From Argopecten irradians (taxonomy: Eukaryota > Mollusca > Bivalvia > Pectinida > Pectinidae): a DNA stretch of 64,000 bases. Under the pieces are notes generated by a model, which saw only the letters and a program-made list of their open reading frames with translations, had not been told where the DNA came from and ran no database searches. Below are positions 1 through 32,800 of the stretch, piece by piece. The DNA lies in assembly GCF_041381155.1 (NCBI RefSeq), contig NC_091137.1, positions 23,791,655-23,855,654 of the forward strand, in the 5' to 3' direction. Within the stretch, counting starts at the first letter, position 1. Every line of letters begins with the position of its first letter. Made by a program: the position numbers and the translations under genes.

Positions 1-780
1 TATGACCCCCACCCCCCCCCGGGGGGGGGGGGGGGGGGGGGGGTGTGGGAGGGGCCAAAAGTGGTAGAATTGACTAAAATTTCAAAAATCTTCTTCTCCA
101 CTCAAAGATGTGATAGAATTAAATACTCTTCATAGATGGAAAGGTATCAAGCTCATCTAAATGTGAATTATATGACCCTATGGTCTCAGGTTTCCCCCTT
201 GGGAGGGGGTTAAATTTACTATAGTTTATATAGTGAGACCAAATTTTGAGTATTATTTGGTTATTTATAATAGAAAATTTGTCAAATGTTGTCATAACTA
301 TCCCTATGAGATGTCAATTGAATCCTATTAACATTTTTTTCATGACTGACCCCCAGGGGCCTTAGGGGCAGGGCCCAAGCTAAAACTTCAAAAAATTTCT
401 TCTGAAATTCTGGAACTGGTAGAATCAAATACTCTTCTTAGATTGAAAGGTTTTACGGTCCTTTGCAAAAAATTGTGAATTTTATGGCCCTGGGATCTCA
501 GATTTTCCCCTGGGGAGGGGGTCAAATTTACTATAGTTTTATAGGAAAAACAAATTTATGAACATTATTTGCTTTGTTTTCATAGGAAATTAGTCAAACT
601 GGGTTAGAATTATTTGTCTGAGAAAGCATTTTAACATCATATCCATATTGGTCCTTGCTGACCCCCAGGGACCAGAGGGGCGGGGTCAAAATGGGTCAAA
701 ATGGCTAAAATTTCAAAATCTTCTTCTGAATTCACAGTTTTGATAGAAACAAATAATCTTCATAGATTGAAAAGTGAAAT
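1..780. repeat. Degenerate tandem repeat, unit about 313 bp
   Basis: Three successive blocks begin with TGACCCCCAGGG-like sequence near 3, 346 and 659. Each continues with the same landmarks: a TTCAAAAATCTTCTTCTG-like stretch, TAGAATCAAATACTCTTC, a CCTGGGGAGGGGGT-like stretch, and TTTACTATAGTTT. The third copy is truncated. A poly-C/poly-G run sits at 12-43. A diverged fragment of the same unit is visible at about 10120-10215. It is a dispersed repeat relic and I see no coding content. Confidence 0.75.
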
Positions 781-21990
<21,210 letters not shown>

Positions 21991-22685
21991 AGAGTATGAA
22001 TGAAAATAGTTAAATGTGTACGAGTATGTTCGTCCCATTCTTTGTGCATATAGTTATTTACTTTTAAAACCATATAGTATACAAATGTGTGAAAAAAGGT
22101 GTACATGTAAAGGTGATCTATAAGCAATATTTCATATTGTAAATATGACTTCTTTATATGTCTTGTTAGTTCGGTTATTGAATATCATTGCAATACGTAT
22201 TCATAACAATGATGATTAATCTTAAAATCATTATGGTTATCATTTAAATACTGTTTTTAATTATTCTTGTTTGAGTAATAAAACAGCACTGTGGTGTATT
22301 AACGATAACTTGCGTAAGTAAGGTTATTATGTATTTTTCAACATATGTATCGCCATAAAGTTATGCTACATATTTTTTGTCAGAATTCTTCACTAATTAC
22401 AATTATTTCTGGTTTACAATATACAACAGTTTACATGTACATAAATAGAACTAATTCTGGTACTATTTTTATTATACGTCAACACAACGTGCTCGTTATA
22501 TTGTCTACTTTTAATTTCTAAAAGCAGAAAAATTGAGGAAAAACATATTTGTATTATTTTGAAACGGGGTAAACGCATGATATATCTTACATTCATAACT
22601 CTTAAAGTAAATTTCTTTACAAATGTATTTCTGTTCTAAGGTGTTTCAACTGTCTTAAATAAACTTTATTTTTCCATAAAGTATT
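21991..22685 (+). promoter_or_regulatory. Gene A 3' untranslated region with two polyadenylation signals
   Basis: AATAAA occurs at 22278-22283 and at 22658-22663. The second is followed directly by ACTTTATTTTTCCATAAAG, a small inverted repeat also found after the polyadenylation signal of locus B. I take the second signal as the main one. Confidence 0.65.
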
Positions 22686-23985
22686 TGTTATTGTTAAATA
22701 TTAATGCATGTATACAGCGAAAGGTTACAAATGGAGTGCTAGATATGGTTTACTTTCCATATTTATTCTTGTCATTTACGACAGAGATGTAAAGAAGTAT
22801 CTGTATTTTTTAAACTTTCGAGAAAACATTTTCAACAACAGCACCGACTATGTACTACAGTGATTACAACTGAATATTGATGTGAATATAGAAAGATTAA
22901 AATGAAAAATGATGATACTGCTAATCATAATAATGGATATTATTTGCATTCGAAACCACATTGAGTCAAAGACCGTTCTCACAAATTGCCGTACAAATGA
23001 AATGTAGGGTATCCAGTATAGACAATACAACTCAATTAGTATGTGATGTTTTTGCATACACGGTAGAGATCTCACAGAATAGTAAATCGTATCACAGAAT
23101 AAACATAGAAAATAAATCTATATACAGGTATGGTCACTCAAACATAAAAACTGATGTTGTATATAAGAGACTATATTAAGATAATTAACACATGGATGTG
23201 TCTGTAGGTTTCCGTTGATACTACACAAGCCTGTAATGTAATTTGACCTAATCAATAACGCGCTAATGTTATAGGTATATGCTACTGTTCTTGGAGTCAG
23301 TTGTGTCGTAAAATTCCAGAAATCTTAATATGATATGATTAATTATTCATTTAATAATAAGTTATTTTTCTGCATTTCTTCCAAAAAATAAAATAAATGT
23401 ATTTTCACTAAAATGGGAAAAAAGGTTATAATTCTACACCTAAATGCTTATCAAATTCACCTTAGTGAACCTATGAAAGATGTACAGCAAAAATTAAGTT
23501 GATATACATATAAAACTACAAATGTTGTCGCACCGGCGAATTCAGTGAAAATATTTGAAGTAAAAAACGATGAAATTTTACCTCCCTACAAAGTGAAAGA
23601 ATTGCACTTTTTTAAAAAAAAACAATGGTCGCCAAATTGACCATTGCTTACCATAGGTGTGTAACAAATTCTACAAGCAATATAAATCTATTTTTACATA
23701 TTTATTATACGACAACTTGCTATACAAATCAAGACAAATAAGTTTTTGAAAATCACAAAAACTATTTGACTAATGTTGAAACGATACTTCAACGAGACTG
23801 AAATCTCACAAGAGCAGACCCTTAAAATTGTAGACACAGTGGGTGAAATGGAGACGTTCGTCTATCCCGTAATCAACCACCTTGAAGTTGTTAAATACGT
23901 ATAAATTATATGGCTCAAAAGCATCAGAATGAAATTAAAACACTTCTAGGTTTAAGAATGTAATGTCGTTTATAATGTGTAAACT
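22686..23985. other. Intergenic, nothing recognised
   Basis: AT-rich spacer between the 3' end of gene A and the 47-bp minisatellite. Short chance open frames only. Confidence 0.5.
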
Positions 23986-25287
23986 GTTAACCATTGGTAC
24001 GTTTACCGTATAGCCTGGTATTTTGTAGACTGTCAATTTAAGGAATGTGAACCGTATAGCAAGTTCCTTTTGTCGACTGTCAATCAATGGGATGTTTACC
24101 GTATATCTTGGTAATTTTGCATACTGTCAATCAATGGAATGTTTACCGTAAAGCAAGTTCCTTTTGTAGACTGTCAATCAATGGAATGTTTACCGTATAG
24201 CAAGTTCTTTTTGTAGACTGTCAATCAATGGGATGTTTACCGTATAGCAAGTTCGTTTTGTAGACTGTCAGTCAATGGGATATTTGCCGTATAGCAAGTT
24301 CCTTTTGCAGACCGTCAATCAATGGGATGTTTACCGCGTAGCCTGGTAATTTTGTAGACTGTCAATCAATGGGATATTTACCGTATAGCCTGGTAATTTT
24401 GTAGACTGTCAATCAATGGGATGTTTACCGTATAGCCTGGTAATTTTGTAGACTGTCAATCAATTGGATGTTTACCGTATAGCAAGTTCCTTTTGTAGAC
24501 TGTCAATCAATGGGATGTTTGCCGTATAGCAAGTTCCTTTTGTAGACTGTCAATCAATGGGATGTTTACCGTATAGCCTGGTAATTTTGTAGACTGTCAA
24601 TCAATGGGATGTTTACCGTATAGCAAGTTCCTTTTGTAGACTGTCAATCAATGGGATGTTTTACGTATAGCAAATTCCTTTTGTAGACTCAGTCAATGGG
24701 ATGTTTGCCGTATAGCCTGGTAATTTTGTAGACTGTCAGTCAATGGGATGTTTACCGTATAGGCAGTCCCTTTTGTAGACTGTCAATCAATGGGATGTTT
24801 GCCGTATAGCAAGTTCCTTTTGTAGACTGTCAATCAATGGGATGTTTACCGTATAGCAAGTTCCTTTTGTAGACTGTCAATCAATGGGATGTTTACCGTA
24901 TAGCTTGGTAATTTTGTAGCCTGTCAATCAATGGATGTTTACCGTTTAGGCAGTTCCTTTTGTAGCCTGTCAGTCAATGGGATGTTTACCGCGTAGCCTG
25001 GTAATTTTGTAGACTGTCAATCAATGGGATGTTTACCGTATAGCAAGTTCCTTTTGTAGACTGTCAATCAATGGGACGTTTACTGTATAGCCTGATAATT
25101 TTGTAGACTGTCAGTCAATGGATGTTTACCGTATACCCAGTTCCTTTTGTAGACTGTCAGTCAATGGGATGTTTACCGTATAGCCTGGTAATTTTGTAGA
25201 CTGTCAGTCAATGGATGTTTACCGCATAGCCAGTTCCTTTTGTAGACTGTCAGTCAACGGGATGTTTGCCGTATAGCCAGTTCCTAT
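23986..25287. repeat. Minisatellite, period about 47 bp, about 28 copies
   Basis: The unit reads TTTTGTAGACTGTCAATCAA, TGGGATGTTTACCGTATAGC, then one of two endings: CAAGTTCC or CCTGGTAA. The two endings are interspersed along the array. Point changes (CAGTCAATGG, GTTTGCC) become more frequent towards the right end. Confidence 0.93.
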
Positions 25288-25435
25288 CACGGGTCTTAAT
25301 TTTCGCGATTTGAACTACAAACGATGAAATTAGATTGTTAACTGGCAATCTCAACCATTGTCATTATTTTGCGGATCAAATTTTGATGACCCACTGAATA
25401 GCGAAATTATCATCCCCGCGAAAATAACCGGCTGT
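25283..25435. mobile_element. TTTTCGCGGG-type MITE relic
   Basis: Begins near CACGGGTCTTAATTTTCGCG and ends CCCGCGAAAATAACCGG, with a TTTTGCGGATCAAATTTTGA stretch inside. It resembles the element at 7137-7331 and separates the minisatellite from the microsatellite. Confidence 0.5.
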
Positions 25436-25446
25436 ACGATATTCAC

Positions 25447-25585
25447 AAACATACAAACACAAACAAACATAACACACACAAACACACTCAAACACAACAT
25501 ACCCAAACACACACAAACACATACAAACACAACACACACAAAACACACACAAACACAACATACCCAAACACACACATACTCGTGC
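25447..25585. repeat. CA-rich microsatellite (ACACAAACACA type)
   Basis: Imperfect repeats of ACACACAAACACA, AACATACCC and similar. The same motif type forms the longer tract at 42005-42565. Confidence 0.9.
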
Positions 25586-26150
25586 AACATACATGTTGAG
25601 GTATGTTGTTTTTAACTTGCATTGCGAGGTATGTGTTTTCCGCTTCTAAAATGTAGTAGCCTGTGGTGTGAAATAGAAGGTAATGGGATGTGGTTGATGT
25701 TTATCGTTTTCACAATATATAAAATTAACGCGGTGCTCCGCAAATGTCACCAACACTATACATAGTTTTAGAGGTATTTACAACAATCTGCAGTTCTACA
25801 GAGGTACTTCCTTATAAGGAATTATCACATACTCGTACACAAAATTAGTACATCTTACCGAGAATAAATCAAATTATTGCGTACAAATAATTGCAATTAA
25901 ACCAGTATCGTAGTCTGTATTTTAATCTAGTTATCAGAAACTATGATTTTTTTCTATAGAGATGCCATGAATATTCCACTTTGGTTTCGAATAAAATCAA
26001 CATTGACCAGTATGGTAAACCACGAACTTTGGTTAAATATATACATGCCAAAACAATTTCCAACGTTTGAACACATCTGCCAGACCGAAGTTTTTAGAGC
26101 GAGCTCGAGAGGTAGACAATGCCGCTGAAACATTATGGACAAATTTGCAG
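25586..26150. other. Spacer, nothing recognised
   Basis: AT-rich sequence between two tandem arrays; no gene or element supported. Confidence 0.5.
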
Positions 26151-26159
26151 TGAATATTA

Positions 26160-27290
26160 GCGTGGTATGAATACTTCTCACAAGTTTGGAGTATATACTA
26201 CCGAGGTATGAACCCTTTTGATGAGTTTACTATGTATGCTACCGAGGTATGAACACATCTGACGAGTTTACAATGTATACTACCGAGGTATGAACACTTC
26301 TGATAGTTTACAATGTATGCTACCGAGGTATGAACACTTCTGACAGTTTAAAATGTATACTACCGAGGTATGAACACTTCTGACAAGTTTACAATGTATA
26401 CTACCGAGGTATGAACACTTCTGACAAGTTCACAATGTATACTACCGAGGTATGAACACTTCTGACAAGTTTACAATGTATACTACCGAGGTATGAACAC
26501 TTCTGACAAGTTTTTACAATGTATACTACCGAGGTATGAACACCTCTGACAAGTTTACGATGTACAACTTACCGAGGTATGTATACTACCGAGGTTATGA
26601 ACACTTCTGACACGTTTACAATGTATACTACCGAGGTATGAACACTTCTGACAAGTTTACAATGTATACTACCGAGGTCGATGGAACACTTCTGACAGTT
26701 TACAATGTATACTACCGAGAGATGAACACTTCTGATAGTTAACAAGGTACAACTACCGAGTTGTATGAACACTTCTGACAAGTTTTACAATGTATACTAC
26801 CGAGGTATGAACACTTCTAGATAGTTAACAAGATACAACTACTGAGGGTATGAACACTTCTGACAAGTTTACAATGTAAACTACCGAGGTATGAACACTT
26901 CTGAACACTTCTGATAGTTAACAAGGTACAACTACCGAGGTATGAACACTTCTGACAAGTTTACAATGTATACTACCGAGGTATGAACACTTCTGATAGT
27001 TAACAAGGTACAACTACTGAGGTATGAACATAGACACTTCTGACAAGTTTACAATGTAACCTTCCGAGGTATGAACACCTCAGACAAGTTTACAATGTTT
27101 ACTACCGAGGTAAGAACACTAGTACTTCTGACAAGTTTACAATGTATACTACCGGGGTATGAACACTTCTGACAAGTTTACAATGTATACTACCGAGGTA
27201 TGAACACTTCTGACAAGTTTACAATGTATACTACCGAGGTATGAATACTTCTGACAAGTTTACAATGCTATCCTACCGAGGTAAGATGAA
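26160..27290. repeat. Minisatellite, period about 41 bp, about 27 copies
   Basis: The unit reads TGAACACTTCTGACAAGTTT, ACAATGTATACTACCGAGGT, A. A variant with TGATAGTTAACAAGGTACAA recurs between about 26735 and 27015. Indels are concentrated in the right half. Confidence 0.93.
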
Positions 27291-27469
27291 CATTATTTAT
27301 TACTCTGCGCAAGTATCTTGTATGTAGGTAATCAGGTGGAAAACAGTTTTGCTAGAGGCCGTTGTCCAAATGATCACTTCACGATATTTTCGGGAAAAAT
27401 ATAGATGTATGGCATATGACTATAGATCTGTGAAATAATTCACATAGTTCACTCCTGTGTCACCTGGGC

Positions 27470-27763
27470 GCCCCCCCCCGCCCCACCCGCTCACACGCGG
27501 ATAGATTCTACATCTCAAATTTAAATCGGTGTGGGAGAGACGAGAGAGCTTCCGGGGGCTGGGTCACCAATATGGCTTCTTTGCATTGGACCAATGGCCC
27601 AATAGGGTCTCTAGACGGCCCAACCCAACCCCCCCACCCTCACCCCCCCCACCGCACACAACCCACCCCCGCCCCCCCCCCCCCCAACCCCCCCAACCCC
27701 TACATCTTGACTTATAATATGCGCTCCTCCCCCCCCCCCACCCCCACCAAAATCTGTATCCGC
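27470..27763. repeat. C-rich low-complexity tract
   Basis: Runs of C with A, such as CCCCCCACCGCACAC and CCCCCCCCCACCCCCACC, bracket a short unique segment. Proline-rich open frames here are an effect of composition. Confidence 0.85.
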
Positions 27764-29020
27764 CCCCTGTTATATGCAAGACTGTAAAGAAAAAATTACA
27801 TTATATCTCAAGATTTTATTTACTGAAACAAAAAATGGCATCGTATAATTTTCAGTGCGGAACTTAAAACTGCAATAGTCGCATGAAGGAGTTCACTGAT
27901 ACTGAACTAGTAGTTCCGTGCATAATTCATGTGAAATGGGAATTACAAATTCTTGTGACAATAAAGCTATGCATTGCATTCAAAGCTTATTTTTGTCGAT
28001 ATATTCATTTCCATAAACAGTTGCTCAGAATCAAATACAATACAGCATTGAAGTTAAACCTGTTGTATAACCTATGAAGAATATAAGCCTACTTGAGACC
28101 TTTCATGTGTAGAGATGTGTGGTTAAAAAACATGTACTGGTATATAATGAACTGTTTCATATCTTTCAAAAACAGAAAAAGAAAAAGAAGTTTATGATTT
28201 CATCGAGGCAAAAAAGAGGTTTTTTCACCCATTAAGCCATCTTCTCGATGGTGTATAATATAACATAGACTATTGCTACTCGAAAATAACGAACTAAACC
28301 TTTCCAGAAATCACTTTTTTTAAACTTGCTAAGTTGTACCATTTTTGATAACCTGAATGTTCACATTATAAGATTGACAGCTTTGTTTTCAGCCTCATTA
28401 CATCTAAATCAAACGTGAGCAGCCTCCATCGTGAGTATTTCTTATTAATAAATCCTGGAATTATGGAAACCTCTAGGAAAAGAATGACAGTATCGAGTTA
28501 AGACGATGCATCTATATAGCTCTGAGAAGATGAGGGGGTGTTTTCTCGCTTTGTTCCAGGCATCTACTTCTTGTGATTGGATTCATGATTTTATTTGGAG
28601 GCGAAGAAACCACTTAGAGAATTGAAAGAAACAACTTACTCTGTTCTAATACATCATCGCATGTTCTACTATGTCCAGTTACTGGAGGAGGTTGTCTTCA
28701 AGATATTGTTATCCTTACAAAACCTGACTTACTTTTATTCATATAAACTAGTGCATGGTCAGAGTTAGAAACTTTCACCTTTTATCAAATTTCAAAGTTA
28801 ATTTCTTTATTTTGGGAATCTGGAGCTATGGAACAGCCATGGGACATGATAAGTCACTTACCCAGTTTGTAAATAGATACTATCTCTACTAAGTAAACTC
28901 AAAAGTGAAATTTAACGTCAACATCAAATAATCTCAAAGTTTTGAGAAAAGAGCAACCTCAATGTGTACCATAATTAATCAACAATGCTAACTGAGATCA
29001 GGTACAGAAAGCAAACTGAT
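27764..29020. other. Intergenic, nothing recognised
   Basis: AT-rich spacer before the retrotransposon tail. No exon or array supported. Confidence 0.45.
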
Positions 29021-29412
29021 TTTACCTAATTTACAACCATAGACAATGAGAAAATCATTCAGCTACTCTGGAGTTGTGTCGTTGAATAATCTTCCCCTTC
29101 ATATAACAAAATCTACATGCCTTGTAACTTTTAAGTAAAAGTTAAAAAATTATTTCCTTTCAAGCTTTAATATTTTAAACACATACATTACCAACTTACA
29201 ATAATGATTGTACTTTTATCTGTACAGTATGTACTGGTAATGTCATTAATTTCACTTGTGTCCATCGTTTCCATATCAATTTTGATTGTCATGTTATGTA
29301 TTTTATTGATTCTAATCAATTTATTTGTGTTTTAATGAGGGACATTTAGAAGATTAGCTCCATGCTAAATATGTCACCCTCAGTAAATAAAGTATTATCA
29401 ATCAAGAAATGT
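29021..29412 (+). mobile_element. 3' end of a decayed non-LTR retrotransposon
   Basis: In one + frame, 29058 onward reads FSYSGVVSLNNLPLHITKST and, after a gap and one stop codon, KLKNYFLS. This matches the conserved C-terminal end of many LINE reverse-transcriptase ORFs (F-S-Y-x-G...W-N-x-L-P). It is followed by a 3' tail with GGACATTTAGAAGATTAGCT, CCATGCTAAATATGTCACCC and AATAAAG, ending in a short TCAATCAAG repeat. It has internal stops and is inactive. Confidence 0.65.
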
Positions 29413-29619
29413 GCTTAAAGTTGGATTTGACATCCAATTAACATCTACATACCGTAGAAGCTTAAAATAATATTTAAAAAGTCCATCAAACACTTTAACA
29501 GTTAAAAAGAAAACATCCATTTTGATGACTGTTTGTAAAGATAAATCGTAGTAAACCATATCACCTTCTTATGTTACAGTATTACTTGGATACATAAACT
29601 AACAATGTGACTGCTGGGT

Positions 29620-29843
29620 TTACTTTTCCTGTCCTTTCATCATTTTTTTGGTTTTTATTTTCTCCCTTGTAATCCAATTATGAATGGTGTTTTTTATTTT
29701 CTTCCACTCCAATTTCTTCAGGCAGCTATGAGCAGCAATTGCTTTGTCACATTCATTCCTTTTGAGCTCCTTGCGAAGCTTGACATTTTCCTGAAAAACC
29801 TGCCTCAGGCATTCTTCTTGACTCTTGTTCAACTTGATTTGCC
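29620..29843 (-). CDS. Gene D terminal exon: charged helical tail
   Basis: Acceptor CTTTAACAG in phase 1; ends TAA at 29622-29620. Encodes GQIKLNKSQEECLRQVFQEN, VKLRKELKRNECDKAIAAHS and a Lys-rich end. The heptad-like pattern suggests a coiled coil followed by a basic tail. Confidence 0.78.
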
Positions 29844-32800
29844 CTGTTAAAGACAAACACAACTCTTTTGTTTTCAATTTTAAAGGAAACATGTATAAAG
29901 CTATTCATGGTATTTTGCTTATGTTTCTTAATATAATGTTTCAAATACATTTGATTGTAGTACAATAAGAATGCAATTCAATATATGAAGCAGCAATGAG
30001 GTTTTTATTTTACATGTATTTATGACCTACATGTATATTGGATTTTAATAGACAGAGCAATGCTATATGTCCCTGATACAAGAATCTTGCATGGTAATAT
30101 AAACAATGGTAATAAATACACAGTTATAATATATATCTAATATAAATCAATTTGATTTTATGATAATGGTCCTGCCTCACTAAGGGCTGTTCCAGTAAAA
30201 CATATATGGTAGGGGGGGGGGGGGAAGGCACTTTGAAATTGGGAGGCCCACCGATAGAAGTGATTTTCAATTTTGTTGACCCACACACATATCTATTTTT
30301 TTGTGAACAAGACCATGGCATAGAAGCGATTTAATTTTTTATTTCACTCCGATTTGTATTTGGATTTACACATTTTGATTTCTAGATCACCAAATAGAGT
30401 CTATGGACTAAAATTAGCACTTGTATATGCGTGCAGATGAACATTTTGTTGTTGATTGCTGCATCTAATACTAAATTTGTATAAGGGTACAATCCTTGTA
30501 GAACCAGCCGTAAAAATCTTCTAGAACATACTGAAGTGTTCTGCGAAGCATACGATGCAAAAGTTGACATCTGAACATTCACACACTTAAGCTTGTGATA
30601 CTGCTAACTTGTTCCTTAACTTAATTACCAGTGAATTTAAATAAAGATCTGTTATTTTGACCAAAACTAATCTTTTGTTTCATTTTGTACCATTTGTCAA
30701 GTTTGAATGAATAGTAATAGTGTTTTAGGGATGTAAATAGTCCTCTTTATTATTTCAAAATACTGCATGAAATAAATTAATTCGTTTTTTATTGAAGATG
30801 AACTACACATTAAATATTGTCAGAAATTAACATTTTTTTTCAATATTTATTTTTGTATTTTTGTAGTCAGGATGACTAAGCAACATTATAAAACATAAAA
30901 CTTGCATTTTATTTCAAAAGGTTACAAATGCTTCAGATAGACCCACCCACAGAAGTGATTTTATTGAAACGCCACCCTGGCCACAGAAGTGACTTTTATT
31001 TTGAACCCACCATGGCACATACTATTTTTTAAAGTGCCTTCCCTGGGTGCCATATATGAATTTGCTGGAACAGCCCTAACACATAGTATGTTGGTCTAGA
31101 CTGGACCCTGTGCAAACTGGAAAACTGTCGCATGACAAAAACTAAGCTACTGATCCCAGGCGGGCGGCTGCATATTTCATTTATCTCAAAAGATTATGAT
31201 TAATGTACCTGGGACCCCCCCCCCCCCCCGCTACTTACTGTCGTGATTAATAAGATAAATTGTCTATACTTTTTTTCTTGAAAACCATACTTTAATTTAG
31301 AAGAGTGATAAACTAGAAAATATGTTGAGAGCCCAGTACAAAAGTAAAACTATGTCACACGTGGCGAACCAATCCCCCGCCCTATCATATAAAGAAATTC
31401 ACATCCAGTTCACCACTTTTGTGCCAAAGATTGCGATGTCAAGTACTAGACTGATAAAGAGAATTCTAAGGGGGAACTTTACCTATATTGGTATATCGTA
31501 GATATTAGACACAAATGTTCCTCTTTCCTGAAACGCATGAATACTTAATACATCAATTATAAACCCATGAGAGATCTATGAGAATTTTAGGATCAGTTCA
31601 CTTTGTAAGTTCGGTGTATAAATAGCAGTGTACTAATCTATAATTATCAAAATCCAAAATGGACCGAGCCCTGTTGGCCTATCGTCGTATGACAGAATGT
31701 TCTAGACACAACTTCCATCAATGGATGTGCCTTGTAAGGAAATGGAGAATGTGGAGAAGGATCCCTTTGAGGTAACTATCTGAGAACTAGCAGATTGATA
31801 ACAGAATAACCGAATCAAACGGAGCGAATTCATAGCATGACCAGCCCTGGCGGCCATCTTGTTGTCACTATTTCATACTCATAATTCCAATATGAAACAC
31901 TAGGAAACAAAGGAAACCCATACATATTTAATATTTGTAGACGAGAATTGCCAAATCAGTACATTCTGATAAATTGCAGCAGTAACATATCGATTCTCTC
32001 TTTAAACTATTAAAATCCAGGTTGGGCTGTCCCATTGGCTATTTTTGTTGACAGATGAGTTTCCAAAAATGCAATATGCATAACTATATATTCATAATAA
32101 TGAATTTGTGACAGATCCCATCTCGAATCAGTACTTTCTGAGTAATAGCGAGAACAATCTTTTAACCATCATTTATACAAAGATAGTTGGAATAGAGTCA
32201 CAACTAGAGTCCTAGGGAAAGCATTTTATAATTTTAGAAAGATTCAGTACTTTTGAGAAATAACGATAACAAGAATTGTTAATTGTAGGACGGAAGGAAG
32301 GATGGACGGATGCAGAAGTGTTTTGAAATCGAGCACAATTATCTTGAATGATAGTGGTGGGAGCGAAAAAAGGAAAACAAACATATTATCGTAAATAGGT
32401 TCAACTGAGTGCTACACACCATTTATAAGTGAAAGACCAATCTTCTTGCAATTTAAGAATCATGATGAATCATTTCGCAAGAGAAAATAAAGAGCATTTG
32501 GAATGTATTTGATCTCAGTTTATCACAGGACCTAGTTTCTTTTTTTCTATGCTATATTTAGATGAATTATATAAATAAGTTTGTATTCTCTATAAACTGG
32601 AAACTTGCATTAACTGGACAATGGACAAGGTAATTCTGACATCTGGTTTAGACAAACTACACTACACAATATCATGAATAAACAATTACAGTTCATACAA
32701 TGTTGAAACAAACCTTTCCGAGTGGAATGATGTGATCTTTCAGAAAGACTACTTTCCTTTGCAGATTTAGATCTCTTAGCAGAACATGATCCCTCAGTTT

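Larger units (their letters stand above)
29844..32713 (-). other. Gene D intron with PIF/Harbinger-type element and ~180-bp repeats
   Basis: Large phase-1 intron holding the TIR element at 30184-31076, a poly-C run near 31216-31229 and a degenerate ~180-bp tandem repeat at 31480-32310. No exon recognised. Confidence 0.5.

Noticed and set aside
23986-25287. CRISPR-like spaced repeats
   Set aside because: Unit similarity covers the whole 47 bp with no unique spacers, and the genome is eukaryotic; it is a minisatellite.
25351-25615. Frames over the microsatellite at 25.4-25.6 kb
   Set aside because: Same compositional artefact as the larger CA-rich tract.
27529-27787. Proline-rich and glycine-rich frames
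   Set aside because: They lie on a C-rich low-complexity tract, with open frames on both strands and no splice or domain support.
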